A DNA stretch of 64,000 bases from G11 sp947167445 (GCA_947167445.1 CAMVID010000001.1:186001-250000); one strand, 5' to 3'; positions 7,959 through 16,535 are shown, counted from the stretch's first letter. Translations and numbers: made by a program. The notes: a model not told the origin generated them from the sequence alone.

Positions 7959-7988
7959 ATTATACCATATATGGTATATGCTTGTCAC
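7959..7988 (-). promoter_or_regulatory. Possible promoter with overlapping palindromic operator
   Basis: Minus-strand GTGACA (7983-7988) and TATAAT (7959-7964) are 18 bases apart. The perfect 18-bp palindrome TATACCATATATGGTATA (7961-7978) covers the spacer and most of the -10. The start codon is only 18 bases past the -10, so a transcript from here would have a very short leader; that weakens the call. Confidence 0.4.
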
Positions 7989-7994
7989 AAAAAT

Positions 7995-8444
7995 CTAATT
8001 TTTGTACTGCCCCCACTTATGAGCCTTCTTCTGTTCTACATATTCCGCATAAGCTTTTTCAAGGATAGCTCTTTCATTTGGAAATTTAAGAAGGTGATAT
8101 GCCTCATGGTATTTATAAAAACCCGAATCCATAAAATACTCTTCGTGCTGAGGCTTGGTGTAGTAACTGTCTGCCTGAATAAGATACCAGTGCACTTCCT
8201 TTTCAACCGTATCTTCAGGAACAGAGAACGTGTAATTGCTGGTGCCGATATACTTCACTATGGCTCCCTTTGCTCCTGACTCCTCAAGTACTTCTCTTAA
8301 AGCTGTCTGTTTATAGTCCTCGCCCTCTTCCACAGTCCCTTTGGGGAGAACCCAGCCCTCATATTTATTTTTGTAGTTTTTGTAGAGAAGAAGGATTTTA
8401 CCACGAAAAATCACAACTCCTCCGCAGCTGGTTGCATGTAACAT
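7995..8444 (-). CDS. NUDIX hydrolase
   Basis: NUDIX enzymes cleave a nucleoside diphosphate linked to another moiety. The 149-residue protein opens with the strand TSCGGVVIFRGKILLLYKN and has a complete Nudix box: GTVEEGEDYKQTALREVLEE followed by SGA, matching GX5EX7REUXEEXGU. The form resembles the ApaH-like Ap4A/8-oxo-dGTP group, but substrate cannot be read from sequence. The ATG has GAGGAATAAT upstream and lies against the PBP gene end (gap of 1 base), so it is in the ftsW-like/pbp operon. Confidence 0.9.
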   Translation of the reverse strand: MLHATSCGGVVIFRGKILLLYKNYKNKYEGWVLPKGTVEEGEDYKQTALREVLEESGAKGAIVKYIGTSNYTFSVPEDTVEKEVHWYLIQADSYYTKPQHEEYFMDSGFYKYHEAYHLLKFPNERAILEKAYAEYVEQKKAHKWGQYKN

Positions 8445-8445
8445 A

Positions 8446-9987
8446 TTATTCCTCGTTTATAGGATATTCTTCAAAATAGGCGTCAAACAGCCTCTTCGCC
8501 ATGGGAACGGCGTAATCTCCGCCGCTTCCTGCGCCTTCTACTATTATTGTAACACAAACCTTAGGATTGTCGGCAGGAGCAAACCCCGTAAACCATGCAT
8601 GGGAATCTCCCTTTGAATTGTACTCAGCCGAACCGGTCTTTCCTGCAGACGTGTAATCCGCATTTTTAAGGAAGGTTGCGGTACCGTTTGTAACTACACT
8701 TTTCATCATGTCACGAAGTATTTCCGCTTCCTCCGCAGACATAAGTTTGCCATAGTTCGAAGATTTAAACTGCTTAACAATAGAATTGTTGGAATTGGTA
8801 ACGCAGTCTACTACATAAGGCTTCATCAAAGAACCGTTATTTGCGATGGCACAGGTAATCATATTGAGATGAAGAGGTGTTATCTGCGTCTTGCCCTGTC
8901 CGATTGAAGTCTGAATGATTTCCTCGTCAGACAAAGATTCTTCCATATGAACAGAACTTGTACCATAGACAAATTTAACGGGAAGTTCCTGGTTGAATAA
9001 AAGTTCATCCAGAGTTTTCCTGAAGGCCACCTTGTTTAACTTGGTTCCGATATTTGCAAATGAAGAGTTACATGATTTGGCAAATGAGCTCTTAAAATCC
9101 ACATATCCATGATTACTACCATGATAACACTGAATCTTACTGTCTCCAAGGGTGAACCTGCCGTTACACTGGAAGCCGTAATTATTGTAAGTATCGGGAT
9201 TCTCTTTAATATACTCAAGAGCGGTAACAATTTTGAAAGTCGATCCCGGAGGATAAAGGCCTTGGGTTGCTCTGTTTAAAAGCTTACCGCTTGATTTATC
9301 TTTGGTGAGGGTCTCCCAGTCCGCATCTATAGTATTGGGGTCGAATCCGGGCTTGGATACCATGGCAATGATTTTGCCGGTGGCAGGCTCCGTTACAATT
9401 ATTGCCCCGTCATATACACCAAGAGCTTTATAAGCAGTCTCCTGAACATGGGTATTAAGGGTTGTATAAACATCATCACCGGGGTTCTTGTTACCGGCAA
9501 CATCATTTACAACCTTATCAGTAATGGGGGCGCTGCTGGTAATAAGATAATAGTTGGATGCAGCCTCAACGCCTGTTCGGCCGTGAGTCGAAAAGCCAAC
9601 CACATGAGAAAAGATTTCGCCATAAGGGTACACTCTCGTCTCATTCTGTTCGGAATCCAAGGTGGTTGTGGCAAGTTTATCCCCCTTGTCAGATAAAATA
9701 TCACCTCTGTAGTTCTGTGCAATAAGGATCTCCTGCCTGGAGTTAAAGGAATTATTAAGGACTTCCTGTTCGGAGGTGGCAACAAAATAGCACAAATAGA
9801 CCACCATTCCTAAGAATGTGGCCACGACCAAATAGGTGGTAATCATAATTTCAATCTGACTATGCCCATGTTTGTCGTTATTCAGTTTCCCTGTCAAGAA
9901 ATACCAAATCGTCTTCGGGAGGGATAGTTTCTGTTTCTCTCCTGTAGTGCTGTTCACGATTTGGTCTGCGTTTCTTTCGCCTTCCAT
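8446..9987 (-). CDS. Penicillin-binding protein, class B D,D-transpeptidase
   Basis: This membrane-anchored transpeptidase cross-links peptidoglycan. After a hydrophilic cytoplasmic N-terminus there is one membrane helix (about 48-70, MITTYLVVATFLGMVVYLCY), a dimerisation region, and the transpeptidase domain with all three motifs: STFK, SCN and KTGSAE. At 513 residues it is at the short end, like PbpA. The ATG at 9987 has AGAGGA five bases ahead, which implies a 110-base overlap with the upstream ftsW/rodA-like gene; an internal ATG at 9846 lacks a good site. The pair likely works as a glycosyltransferase-transpeptidase couple. Confidence 0.92.
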   Translation of the reverse strand: MEGERNADQIVNSTTGEKQKLSLPKTIWYFLTGKLNNDKHGHSQIEIMITTYLVVATFLGMVVYLCYFVATSEQEVLNNSFNSRQEILIAQNYRGDILSDKGDKLATTTLDSEQNETRVYPYGEIFSHVVGFSTHGRTGVEAASNYYLITSSAPITDKVVNDVAGNKNPGDDVYTTLNTHVQETAYKALGVYDGAIIVTEPATGKIIAMVSKPGFDPNTIDADWETLTKDKSSGKLLNRATQGLYPPGSTFKIVTALEYIKENPDTYNNYGFQCNGRFTLGDSKIQCYHGSNHGYVDFKSSFAKSCNSSFANIGTKLNKVAFRKTLDELLFNQELPVKFVYGTSSVHMEESLSDEEIIQTSIGQGKTQITPLHLNMITCAIANNGSLMKPYVVDCVTNSNNSIVKQFKSSNYGKLMSAEEAEILRDMMKSVVTNGTATFLKNADYTSAGKTGSAEYNSKGDSHAWFTGFAPADNPKVCVTIIVEGAGSGGDYAVPMAKRLFDAYFEEYPINEE

Positions 9988-11293
9988 TTCGTTCCTCTTT
10001 CTGTCTTATCAAATAAAGTCCCTGAACAATGTAAAACATTAAAAGTGTACTCATTACTGAGCTTCCGCCATAGCTTACAAGCGGCAGGGTGACACCGGTT
10101 AAAGGAATAAATTTAATGCTTCCGCCGATTGTCAGGAAAACCTGGAAAATGTAAATAACTCCAAGTCCATACGAAATATATCTGTAAAAATTATCCTTAA
10201 TCAGCAGGGCCATGTTCATCATCATGATGAAGCAGCTTATGCAGATAAGAATAAGCATTATTCCGAAAATTACGCCCATCTCCTCGCAAATGGCCGAGAA
10301 AATGGAATCCATTTCAACATAGGGAATGGTATCGGGATTGCCGGACATAAGACCCATTCCAAACCAGCTTCCGCTGCCTACTCCAAACAGTGACTGGGTC
10401 ACCTGATATCCTTGATTATCAATATAGGTCCAGGGGTCGAGCCAGGCCTGTACGCGGACCTGTACATGATTAAAGTAATGATAAGCAACTATTGCCGAAC
10501 CGATTCCTCCACCGATTCCCAAAAGCAGGTACAGGTAATTCTTTGTGGCAACAAATACCATAAAAAGATAGGCAATAAAGAATATCAAAGCGCTTCCCAG
10601 ATCCTTTGATACCACAAGAATAATTACATGAAGTGCAGCAAAAATTGTAGTAAAAGCAATATTAAGAAAACTGGTGCTCTCATAAAGTGAAGCAGCCACG
10701 TAGAAAACAAACAGTATTTTTACGAACTCTGAAGGTTGGAATGTAATGCCAAAAATCGAGAAACTGATATTGGCGCCGTGTGAAAACTGCCCATAAATCA
10801 GCACAGCCGAAAGTCCGGCAATGCCTGCAACGGCATAAACCCATTTAAAGCCCTTAAGAAATCTCCATTTTTCAATCAAAGAAGGGATAAACATGGCAAT
10901 AACCATCGAAAGAATTACTATTACAAATTGCTTTAAGGCTCTCTGATAAGAAAGTCTGCAAAGAATGATAAAGCCTATTCCCAACAAAAGACAAATGTGG
11001 TTAATAAGGAGTCTGTTAGCTCTCGGATAAATCATGTCCGTAATCATAATAATTCCGAAAAGCATAAGCTGGACAATTCCGTAGAACAAAAGATACTGCA
11101 AATCTCCCGACTTGATAACAAGAGTCATGAATGCAGCAAATTGAATAAAGAATATTAAAATAGTCTGCCTTAAATAGATTCCTCTTCTAGCCTCTTCCTG
11201 CTTGAAGCGAAATACCAAAAAGCTTTCCAATGTGTAAACAGCCATACATATGGCTATAAAATACTTTGATAATAAAGCAACGTATTCCTGCAT
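9878..11293 (-). CDS. FtsW/RodA/SpoVE family peptidoglycan polymerase
   Basis: SEDS proteins polymerise lipid II into glycan strands, working with a class B PBP. The 471-residue protein has about ten membrane segments and the family loops: HGANISFSIFGITFQPSEFVKI, VSKDLGSALIFF, and the C-terminal GVTLPLVSYGGSSVMSTL. A basic tail (RNGRRKKRRPNR) follows. Length is slightly above the family mean because of the N-terminal extra helices and tail. Its 3' end overlaps the PBP gene. The start has only a weak ribosome site and follows the second U32 gene by 3 bases. Whether it acts in elongation, division or sporulation cannot be told. Confidence 0.93.
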   Translation of the reverse strand: MQEYVALLSKYFIAICMAVYTLESFLVFRFKQEEARRGIYLRQTILIFFIQFAAFMTLVIKSGDLQYLLFYGIVQLMLFGIIMITDMIYPRANRLLINHICLLLGIGFIILCRLSYQRALKQFVIVILSMVIAMFIPSLIEKWRFLKGFKWVYAVAGIAGLSAVLIYGQFSHGANISFSIFGITFQPSEFVKILFVFYVAASLYESTSFLNIAFTTIFAALHVIILVVSKDLGSALIFFIAYLFMVFVATKNYLYLLLGIGGGIGSAIVAYHYFNHVQVRVQAWLDPWTYIDNQGYQVTQSLFGVGSGSWFGMGLMSGNPDTIPYVEMDSIFSAICEEMGVIFGIMLILICISCFIMMMNMALLIKDNFYRYISYGLGVIYIFQVFLTIGGSIKFIPLTGVTLPLVSYGGSSVMSTLLMFYIVQGLYLIRQKEERNGRRKKRRPNREQHYRRETETIPPEDDLVFLDRETE

Positions 11294-11296
11294 GTA

Positions 11297-12166
11297 TTAT
11301 TCTACGCCACGTTTCTCATGTCCTGTGGTATAGCCCCCTGTAGTCTTCTCAATTTCCGAAGCAATATCACTGACTTTCCCAAGAAGTAAATCAATGTAAC
11401 TGTGAATAACCGACTTCATTTGCTTACCGTTCTCAATCGTAAAACACAATCTCAAATTGCAGCCCTCATAGGCTTCAATATCCTTATGCAACGAAAGCGG
11501 TACGCAGTTATATATTATATTCATACACTCATCACAGTGTCTCACTACCGGAAAATCATTGTTCAAACGATCTTTCAAAAATCCGTAATCTTCAAAATAA
11601 TCTTTGGGATTGCACTGTCCTGAGGTTTTATAGGTACAGTTTGCACTTATCATCATGGGAACTCTTCCGTAAACCATAACACTAAAACGCTCTTTTCCCA
11701 TGGTTTCATTACTTCTTAGCAAGCCCTTCTTTTCCCCCTTGTTTAATTCAATGGGGAGGGTAATTTCATCAACAAGCCCGGAAAGAAAACTTATTGAATT
11801 ATCATTAAAGCTGTATATTCCTGCATCAGAAATCAGTTTCAGGTTCCGGAAACCATGCCCGGTATAATGGCCAATTTCTTCGGGATTTCTAAGTAAGATA
11901 CCCTTAATAACCGACTCCGATTCAAGCTTTTGGGCCAAATCAAAAACCTTTGAATTGGTCCTTCTCAGAACATAGGGAAGGGCCATAAAGGAATTCTTGT
12001 CCTTAAGAAAATCAAGCTCTGAATCCTTAAGTAAAGTCATCAGATTATAATCAATAATCAGTTTAAAAGATAACCCTGTTTCAAATAACTCACTGTCAGA
12101 AACAAGACTGCAAAACTGATCATATCTTTCAACATAAATCTCTAAATCAGCAGCCCGCATTTCCAT
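11297..12166 (-). CDS. U32 peptidase-like protein, second half
   Basis: A 289-residue protein resembling the U32 TIM-barrel fold: strands FKLIIDYNLMTL and ESVIKGILLRNPEEIG, then EITLPIELN, a cysteine cluster (CTYKTSGQC, HCDEC, IYNC) and the ending TTGGYTTGHEKRGVE, a common U32 C-terminus. The cysteines (four or more) are like those binding Fe-S in the UbiV/TrhP relatives. It overlaps the first U32 gene by 20 bases in another frame. U32 proteins act in tRNA and rRNA hydroxylation rather than proteolysis in studied cases. Met1 (12166) or Met3 (12160, better spaced from AGGA) may be the start. Confidence 0.72.
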   Translation of the reverse strand: MEMRAADLEIYVERYDQFCSLVSDSELFETGLSFKLIIDYNLMTLLKDSELDFLKDKNSFMALPYVLRRTNSKVFDLAQKLESESVIKGILLRNPEEIGHYTGHGFRNLKLISDAGIYSFNDNSISFLSGLVDEITLPIELNKGEKKGLLRSNETMGKERFSVMVYGRVPMMISANCTYKTSGQCNPKDYFEDYGFLKDRLNNDFPVVRHCDECMNIIYNCVPLSLHKDIEAYEGCNLRLCFTIENGKQMKSVIHSYIDLLLGKVSDIASEIEKTTGGYTTGHEKRGVE

Positions 12167-13484
12167 TTATCCTATACTTTCTTTGAAGCAATTTTGCATC
12201 TTTAACTTTGTCCAAAAGTGCCGTAATTGCCTGTCTTCTAAGGTCATTAAGCATTTTGACCGGGACAAAACAATCACCGATTATGTCAAGCTCCACGCCC
12301 TCCAATTCAAAGTATGAATTGCCAAGCTTTGAAAGGCTCCTAATAACATCCTCCCTGGTGGCAGGTCTTGTTAGAGAAGCTTCAATTGGGGTATCACCCG
12401 AAACTTTCACTTCAATGTCTTTGTGAATAACCTCAAGAGAAAAAGGTTCGCCAACCTTGCAGAAAGCCTTCATGGAAACTTTGGCTTTCTTTAAATCCGT
12501 TAAGTATACTTTTCTTATTTCAGCCAAAAGCTTATCATCCGTCGCCGAATAAGCAGGGCTGTCAAGAGTAATCATATCCCGGCCGTTATGCTTATGATAA
12601 TAACCGCTTTGAATCTCACTCCTTATGTAAAGGCCTTTTAAAAGCTTATCATCAGTTGGGTCAATCTTTATCCTTTCCCCTGCATAGTAAGAATCAATAT
12701 ATTTTCTGTATACGGAAACAACTCCCGCAGCATATTCGGCTTTCTTCATGCGCCCTTCAATCTTAAAGGAATCAATACCGGCATCCAGAAGTTCGTATAT
12801 ATCATAAATGGTACACATATCTTTTAAAGATAAAGGATAAACCTCTCCCTTAAAACCTGCTTTTCCCTCATACGAGAAAGAATAGGGCAAACGGCAAGGC
12901 CCGGCACATCTTCCACGATTACCGCTTCTTCCGCCCACTATACTGGAGAACAGACATTGGCCTGAATAAGAATAGCACATTGCGCCATGAATAAAGGTTT
13001 CCACTTCTATTCCGGTAGCTTTGATAGCCTTTATTTCATCCAAAGACAGTTCTCTGGCAGGTACAACTCTCACCGCCCCGAGTTTCTTAAAGAATTCAAC
13101 ACTTTCAGGCCCAGTTACATAAGCCTGGGTAGACACATGAATAGGAAGCAAAGGGAAATTTCTGTGAACGAAATCCATTACTCCAATATCCTGGATAATG
13201 ATACCGTCAAGGCCGTTTTCATAATACGGCATGAGAAAATCGTAAAGTTCTCCGAATTCCTTTTCTTTTACAAGGGTATTCAGGGTCAAGTATATCTTTT
13301 TATCCAACAAATGGGCATAGTTAAGCCCCTCAACCAATTCTTCTTCAGAAAAATTGCTTGCGTACGCTCTGGCTCCAAACTTGGAACCGCCCAAATATAC
13401 AGCGTCTGCTCCCGCGTTTAATGCCCCGGTCAAGGTTTCATAGTCCCCTGCCGGAGCCAACAGTTCACATCTTTGTTTATTCAT
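12147..13484 (-). CDS. Peptidase U32 family protein (TrhP/YrrO-like)
   Basis: Members such as TrhP and RlhA carry out prephenate-dependent hydroxylation of tRNA or rRNA. The 445-residue protein begins ELLAPAGDYETLTGALNAGA, then ADAVYLGG, the U32 signature ETFIHGAMCYSYSGQCLFSS followed by GGRSGNRGRCAGPCR, holding the conserved cysteines. A C-terminal DUF3656-like region (about 330-430) follows, ending in LNDLRRQAITALL. It follows zapA, a pairing often seen in Firmicutes. The ATG has AAGGA close by. It overlaps the next U32 gene. Confidence 0.9.
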   Translation of the reverse strand: MNKQRCELLAPAGDYETLTGALNAGADAVYLGGSKFGARAYASNFSEEELVEGLNYAHLLDKKIYLTLNTLVKEKEFGELYDFLMPYYENGLDGIIIQDIGVMDFVHRNFPLLPIHVSTQAYVTGPESVEFFKKLGAVRVVPARELSLDEIKAIKATGIEVETFIHGAMCYSYSGQCLFSSIVGGRSGNRGRCAGPCRLPYSFSYEGKAGFKGEVYPLSLKDMCTIYDIYELLDAGIDSFKIEGRMKKAEYAAGVVSVYRKYIDSYYAGERIKIDPTDDKLLKGLYIRSEIQSGYYHKHNGRDMITLDSPAYSATDDKLLAEIRKVYLTDLKKAKVSMKAFCKVGEPFSLEVIHKDIEVKVSGDTPIEASLTRPATREDVIRSLSKLGNSYFELEGVELDIIGDCFVPVKMLNDLRRQAITALLDKVKDAKLLQRKYRINGNAGC

Positions 13485-13494
13485 GTCCTTATTG

Positions 13495-13529
13495 AAATAA
13501 AGAGTATCGCAAGGCGATACTCTTTATTT
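13495..13529 (-). terminator. Terminator or attenuator after zapA
   Basis: A near-perfect 16-bp stem AAATAAAGAGTATCGC/GCGATACTCTTTATTT (13495-13510 with 13514-13529), loop AAG, lies 10 bases before the U32 start at 13484 and right after the zapA stop. On the minus strand the arm ends in TTTATTTCAA. No separate promoter for the U32 gene fits in the 46-base gap, so it may allow partial readthrough. Confidence 0.75.
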
Positions 13530-13530
13530 T

Positions 13531-13932
13531 TTACTTCTTAAGTTCTGTTTCCAGTCTCACTATCTTCTTTTCTCTGTCATTAATGGAAACCTGTGCATCC
13601 TTGAGGCTCTTTTCAGTATTCTCAAGTTTAATCTGACCTGCTATAAGTTCATGCTTAAGATCGTAAAGTTCTTTCTCCTTGGCAGCCAGGTCTTCTTCAA
13701 GCATTGCAATCTGTTTCTTGGCCTTGAAATAATCATCAGCGATATTGATTTGCATCAGAACATTCTTAAGATCCGAATTCTGTCGCCGGTATCCTTCTAC
13801 GCTGTTAAATTCCTTAATCTTGCCGTTAATGTAAGAAGCAATCTTTTGGATATAATCGGGACTTTCATAACCGCTAATGGTAAAAAGCTTACCGTCTATT
13901 AACACATCCGTATCGGTTTTCATCGTTGCCAT
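13531..13932 (-). CDS. zapA: Cell division protein ZapA-like
   Basis: ZapA bundles FtsZ protofilaments at mid-cell. The 133-residue protein has the ZapA core (DVLIDGKLFTISGYESPDYI, QKIASYINGKI, VLMQINIADDYFKAK) followed by a long coiled coil rich in E, K and L (about 65-133), longer than Gram-negative ZapA, as in Firmicutes. The frame opens at 13956, but the ATG at 13932 has AGGGG about ten bases ahead and begins MATMKTDTDVLIDG. Own promoter upstream; strong hairpin downstream before the U32 genes. Confidence 0.85.
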   Translation of the reverse strand: MATMKTDTDVLIDGKLFTISGYESPDYIQKIASYINGKIKEFNSVEGYRRQNSDLKNVLMQINIADDYFKAKKQIAMLEEDLAAKEKELYDLKHELIAGQIKLENTEKSLKDAQVSINDREKKIVRLETELKK

Positions 13933-13973
13933 GAGATTGTTACCCCTAATTTGCATTTACTACTACAAATCTC

Positions 13974-14002
13974 ATTTTATACTATATGTGTACTTTTATC
14001 AA
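13974..14002 (-). promoter_or_regulatory. Promoter of zapA
   Basis: TTGATA (13997-14002) and TAAAAT (13974-13979) with a 17-base spacer on the minus strand, about 40 bases before the zapA ATG and just downstream of the ruvB stop. Confidence 0.6.
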
Positions 14003-14026
14003 CACCCAAACACTAGGTCTTGTAAA

Positions 14027-15025
14027 TTAATCAGGTTTATTTATTCCAAAATGAGAATAAGCCAAATCATTAACAACTCTGCCTCTTGGGGTTCTGTTTA
14101 AAAAGCCGTTCATAATAAGATATGGCTCATAAACATCTTCAATGGTTCCGGCATCTTCGCCTGTGGCGGCGGATAAAGTGTCAAGACCTACAGGTCCGCC
14201 TGCGAACTTATGGATTATTGTCATAATAATGTTCCTGTCAATATGATCAAGACCCAGCTTATCAACATCCATAAGATCAAGAGCCTTGTTTGCCACATCA
14301 AGCGTAATATCACCCTCATATTTTACCTGGGCAAAATCTCTTACTCTCTTAAGCATTCTGTTGGCAAGCCTCGGGGTTCCTCTGCTTCTTCTGGCAATTT
14401 CGGAGGCACCTGACTCATCAATTTTGACTCCGAGTATTTTGGCCGAGTGCATAACAATCTTGGTAAGTTCCTCAACGTTATAAAACTCAAGTCTGTGAAT
14501 AACTCCGAATCTGTCTCTTAAGGGAGCGGTCAAAAGGCCTGCTCTGGTTGTGGCTCCGACTAAAGTAAAGTGAGGCAAATCAAGTCTAATGGATTTGGCT
14601 CCGGCTCCCTTACCGATCATAATATCAATTGCAAAATCTTCCATTGCGGGATACAAAACTTCCTCAACCTGTCTGTTAAGGCGATGTATCTCATCGATAA
14701 ACAAAACATCCCCCTCCTGGAGGTTATTAAGAATGGCCGCCATATCACCGGGTTTCTCAATGGCCGGGCCGCTGGTAATCTTAATGTTTACACCCATTTC
14801 ATTTGCAATAATGCATGCCAGGGTGGTTTTGCCAAGGCCGGGAGGTCCGTAAAGCAACACATGGTCAAGAGAGTCCTTTCTCATCTTGGCTGCTTCAATA
14901 TAGACCTTCAGATTCTCCTTGGCTTTGGCCTGTCCGATATAGTCCTTAAAAAGCTTGGGCCTTAAGGTTCCTTCTATTTTGATATCTTCTTCGGTAAAAT
15001 TAGTCTCAATGGTTCGTCTTTCCAT
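14027..15025 (-). CDS. ruvB: Holliday junction branch migration helicase RuvB
   Basis: The AAA+ motor that drives RuvA-bound four-way junctions. Walker A is GPPGLGKTT, Walker B LFIDEIHR, sensor 1 LVGATTRAG with arginine finger region LRDRFG, and the C-terminal winged helix ends near GRVVNDLAYSHFG. A TTG at 15037 extends the frame, but the ATG at 15025 sits six bases after GGAG, giving 332 residues, the family norm. It follows ruvA by 21 bases in the same operon. Confidence 0.97.
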   Translation of the reverse strand: MERRTIETNFTEEDIKIEGTLRPKLFKDYIGQAKAKENLKVYIEAAKMRKDSLDHVLLYGPPGLGKTTLACIIANEMGVNIKITSGPAIEKPGDMAAILNNLQEGDVLFIDEIHRLNRQVEEVLYPAMEDFAIDIMIGKGAGAKSIRLDLPHFTLVGATTRAGLLTAPLRDRFGVIHRLEFYNVEELTKIVMHSAKILGVKIDESGASEIARRSRGTPRLANRMLKRVRDFAQVKYEGDITLDVANKALDLMDVDKLGLDHIDRNIIMTIIHKFAGGPVGLDTLSAATGEDAGTIEDVYEPYLIMNGFLNRTPRGRVVNDLAYSHFGINKPD

Positions 15026-15046
15026 ATCTGTCTCCAAAGCAGGAAT

Positions 15047-15646
15047 TTAAAACATGTTTTTAAGTGCAGCCTTAAGCAACGCTTCACTGTCAAGGGATGC
15101 CGCATCTTCAACCTTATTAACGGCCTTAAGCGCATCAGATGCCGAATATCCCAATGCTGTCAGAGCTTCTATAGCTTCTTTCTTGCTGTTGTCTATCTCT
15201 CCATTATCTGAAGAGGTCTCAGCCTTAAAGAAGGAAATCTCATCTGATTTCACCTTGTCTTTCAGCTCAAGAATAAGCCTCTCTGCGGTTTTGGGTCCAA
15301 TACCGTTGGCCTTTGAAATTGATTTAGAGTCTCCGCTTATAATGGCGATTCTTAATGAATCTGAATCAAAAGCAGAAAGAATAGACAAGCCTGCCTTTGG
15401 TCCTACCCCATTGACTGAAATACAGCGTTTAAACATCAACAAATCATCCCTTGTAAGGAAGCCAAACAGGGTAAATGCGTCCTCTCTTACCGCCAGGTAC
15501 GTATATACCTTTATTTCTGTTCCCATAGGCGGCAAAGAATTAATAACGCTTGACGGAACCAGAATATTGTATCCGACTCCGGAAGCCTCCACTACAACAC
15601 TTTCCTCATCATAATCGCTTAATATACCCTTAATGTAAGAAATCAT
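15047..15646 (-). CDS. ruvA: Holliday junction DNA-binding protein RuvA
   Basis: RuvA tetramers bind Holliday junctions and load RuvB. The 199-residue protein starts MISYIKGILSDYDEESVVVE, has the OB fold, the helix-hairpin-helix motifs (VNGVGPKAGLSILS, ANGIGPKTAERLILELKDK) and a flexible linker before domain III (KKEAIEALTALGYSASDALKA). An ATG at 15658 is in frame, but the ATG at 15646 follows GGAGAGAGTC with ideal spacing. Its start overlaps the stop of the Gx transporter gene by a few bases. Confidence 0.97.
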   Translation of the reverse strand: MISYIKGILSDYDEESVVVEASGVGYNILVPSSVINSLPPMGTEIKVYTYLAVREDAFTLFGFLTRDDLLMFKRCISVNGVGPKAGLSILSAFDSDSLRIAIISGDSKSISKANGIGPKTAERLILELKDKVKSDEISFFKAETSSDNGEIDNSKKEAIEALTALGYSASDALKAVNKVEDAASLDSEALLKAALKNMF

Positions 15647-16152
15647 GACTCTCTCCATTTAACTAAATATTTTGAATATCTGCTGATTACAGTATTTCCT
15701 ATAACTCCGATCAAAAAGCCTGTCAAAAGGCCTGACAGCAAAAGATACGGGAAATAGAATGCAAATATATTGGTTCGTACAATTAATGAAGCTACAATAA
15801 GCTGCCCCACATTATGCATTATACCTCCAAGACAGCTTACTCCTATTGGGGAAAAACCGTTAAATCTCCTTAGCAGATACATGCATAGGAATGAAAGCAT
15901 TCCTCCAAAGAAAGCATACATCATTGAAGATAACGAGCCAAACAAAAATCCCATAAGGACAATCCTGGCCACAGAAAGCATCAGGGCTTCTTTTGGCATG
16001 TCCATATAAAGAATAATCAAAACAATCAGGTTTGCCAGGCCAAGTTTAATACCCGGTATTCCAAATCCAAAGGGGATAAGGGTCTCTATATAGGACAATA
16101 TAAGGGCTAAGCACAAGGCAAAGCCTAAAAAAACAATTTTCCTAGTTTTCAT
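15643..16152 (-). CDS. Gx transporter family membrane protein (Hpre_diP_synt_I)
   Basis: A 169-residue membrane protein with five to six predicted helices. The pattern SYIETLIPFGFGIPGIKLGLANLI and the later GCLGGIMHN-type loop fit the Gx/heptaprenyl diphosphate synthase component I family. In several Firmicutes this family sits next to NusG-II-domain proteins, and in Listeria-like species such genes have been tied to isoprenoid quinone and extracellular electron transfer; here the NusG-II partner is 2 bases upstream. Its own function is not established. It overlaps ruvA by four bases. Confidence 0.82.
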   Translation of the reverse strand: MKTRKIVFLGFALCLALILSYIETLIPFGFGIPGIKLGLANLIVLIILYMDMPKEALMLSVARIVLMGFLFGSLSSMMYAFFGGMLSFLCMYLLRRFNGFSPIGVSCLGGIMHNVGQLIVASLIVRTNIFAFYFPYLLLSGLLTGFLIGVIGNTVISRYSKYLVKWRES

Positions 16153-16154
16153 AA

Positions 16155-16535
16155 CTAATATGTAACGGAATCCAGTTCTGTATTATCCTCTGAGTCAACT
16201 TCCACAATGAGTTTATGCGGAAGACAGACTATCTTATCACCCTTCTTATTGATCCCGCCCTGCTTAACGCAGCTGCAGTCCGGGCAGTCCGCATCTGATA
16301 CGTATATCTTGCCGTCATGAACAGAAATAACGTTATACCCAAGATCGGTTTCTATTCTTATATCCTTATTCTCATAAAGATTAAAGGTATAAACTCTTCC
16401 CTGTGAATCGGTTACTGTAGCGCCGCCTCCTTTGGGATCAACATTCCCTAATATCAAAAGCAAAACGCTCAAAGCAAGAAGGGCTGTAAAAAGAATTATA
16501 TCGTTTCTGTATCTTCTATCCCTGGAAAGGCTCAT
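16155..16535 (-). CDS. NusG domain II-containing protein
   Basis: A 126-residue single-pass protein: a membrane helix (about 12-30, DIILFTALLALSVLLLILG) followed by an extracytoplasmic NusG-II fold (VTDSQGRVYTFNLYENKDIRI, then YNVISVHDGKIYVSDADCPD) and CSCVKQGGINKKGDKIVCLPHKL. The four cysteines in DCPDCSCV and IVCLPH are typical. It overlaps the phosphatase gene by 20 bases; the ATG has GGAG six bases upstream. It travels with the Gx transporter, so the two probably act together. Confidence 0.87.
   Translation of the reverse strand: MSLSRDRRYRNDIILFTALLALSVLLLILGNVDPKGGGATVTDSQGRVYTFNLYENKDIRIETDLGYNVISVHDGKIYVSDADCPDCSCVKQGGINKKGDKIVCLPHKLIVEVDSEDNTELDSVTY

Noticed and set aside
15054..15614. 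Long plus-strand open frame (186 codons) opposite ruvA
   Set aside because: It lies wholly inside the well-supported ruvA frame, has no ribosome site or promoter, and its translation looks like a reverse-complement shadow with no known motif.
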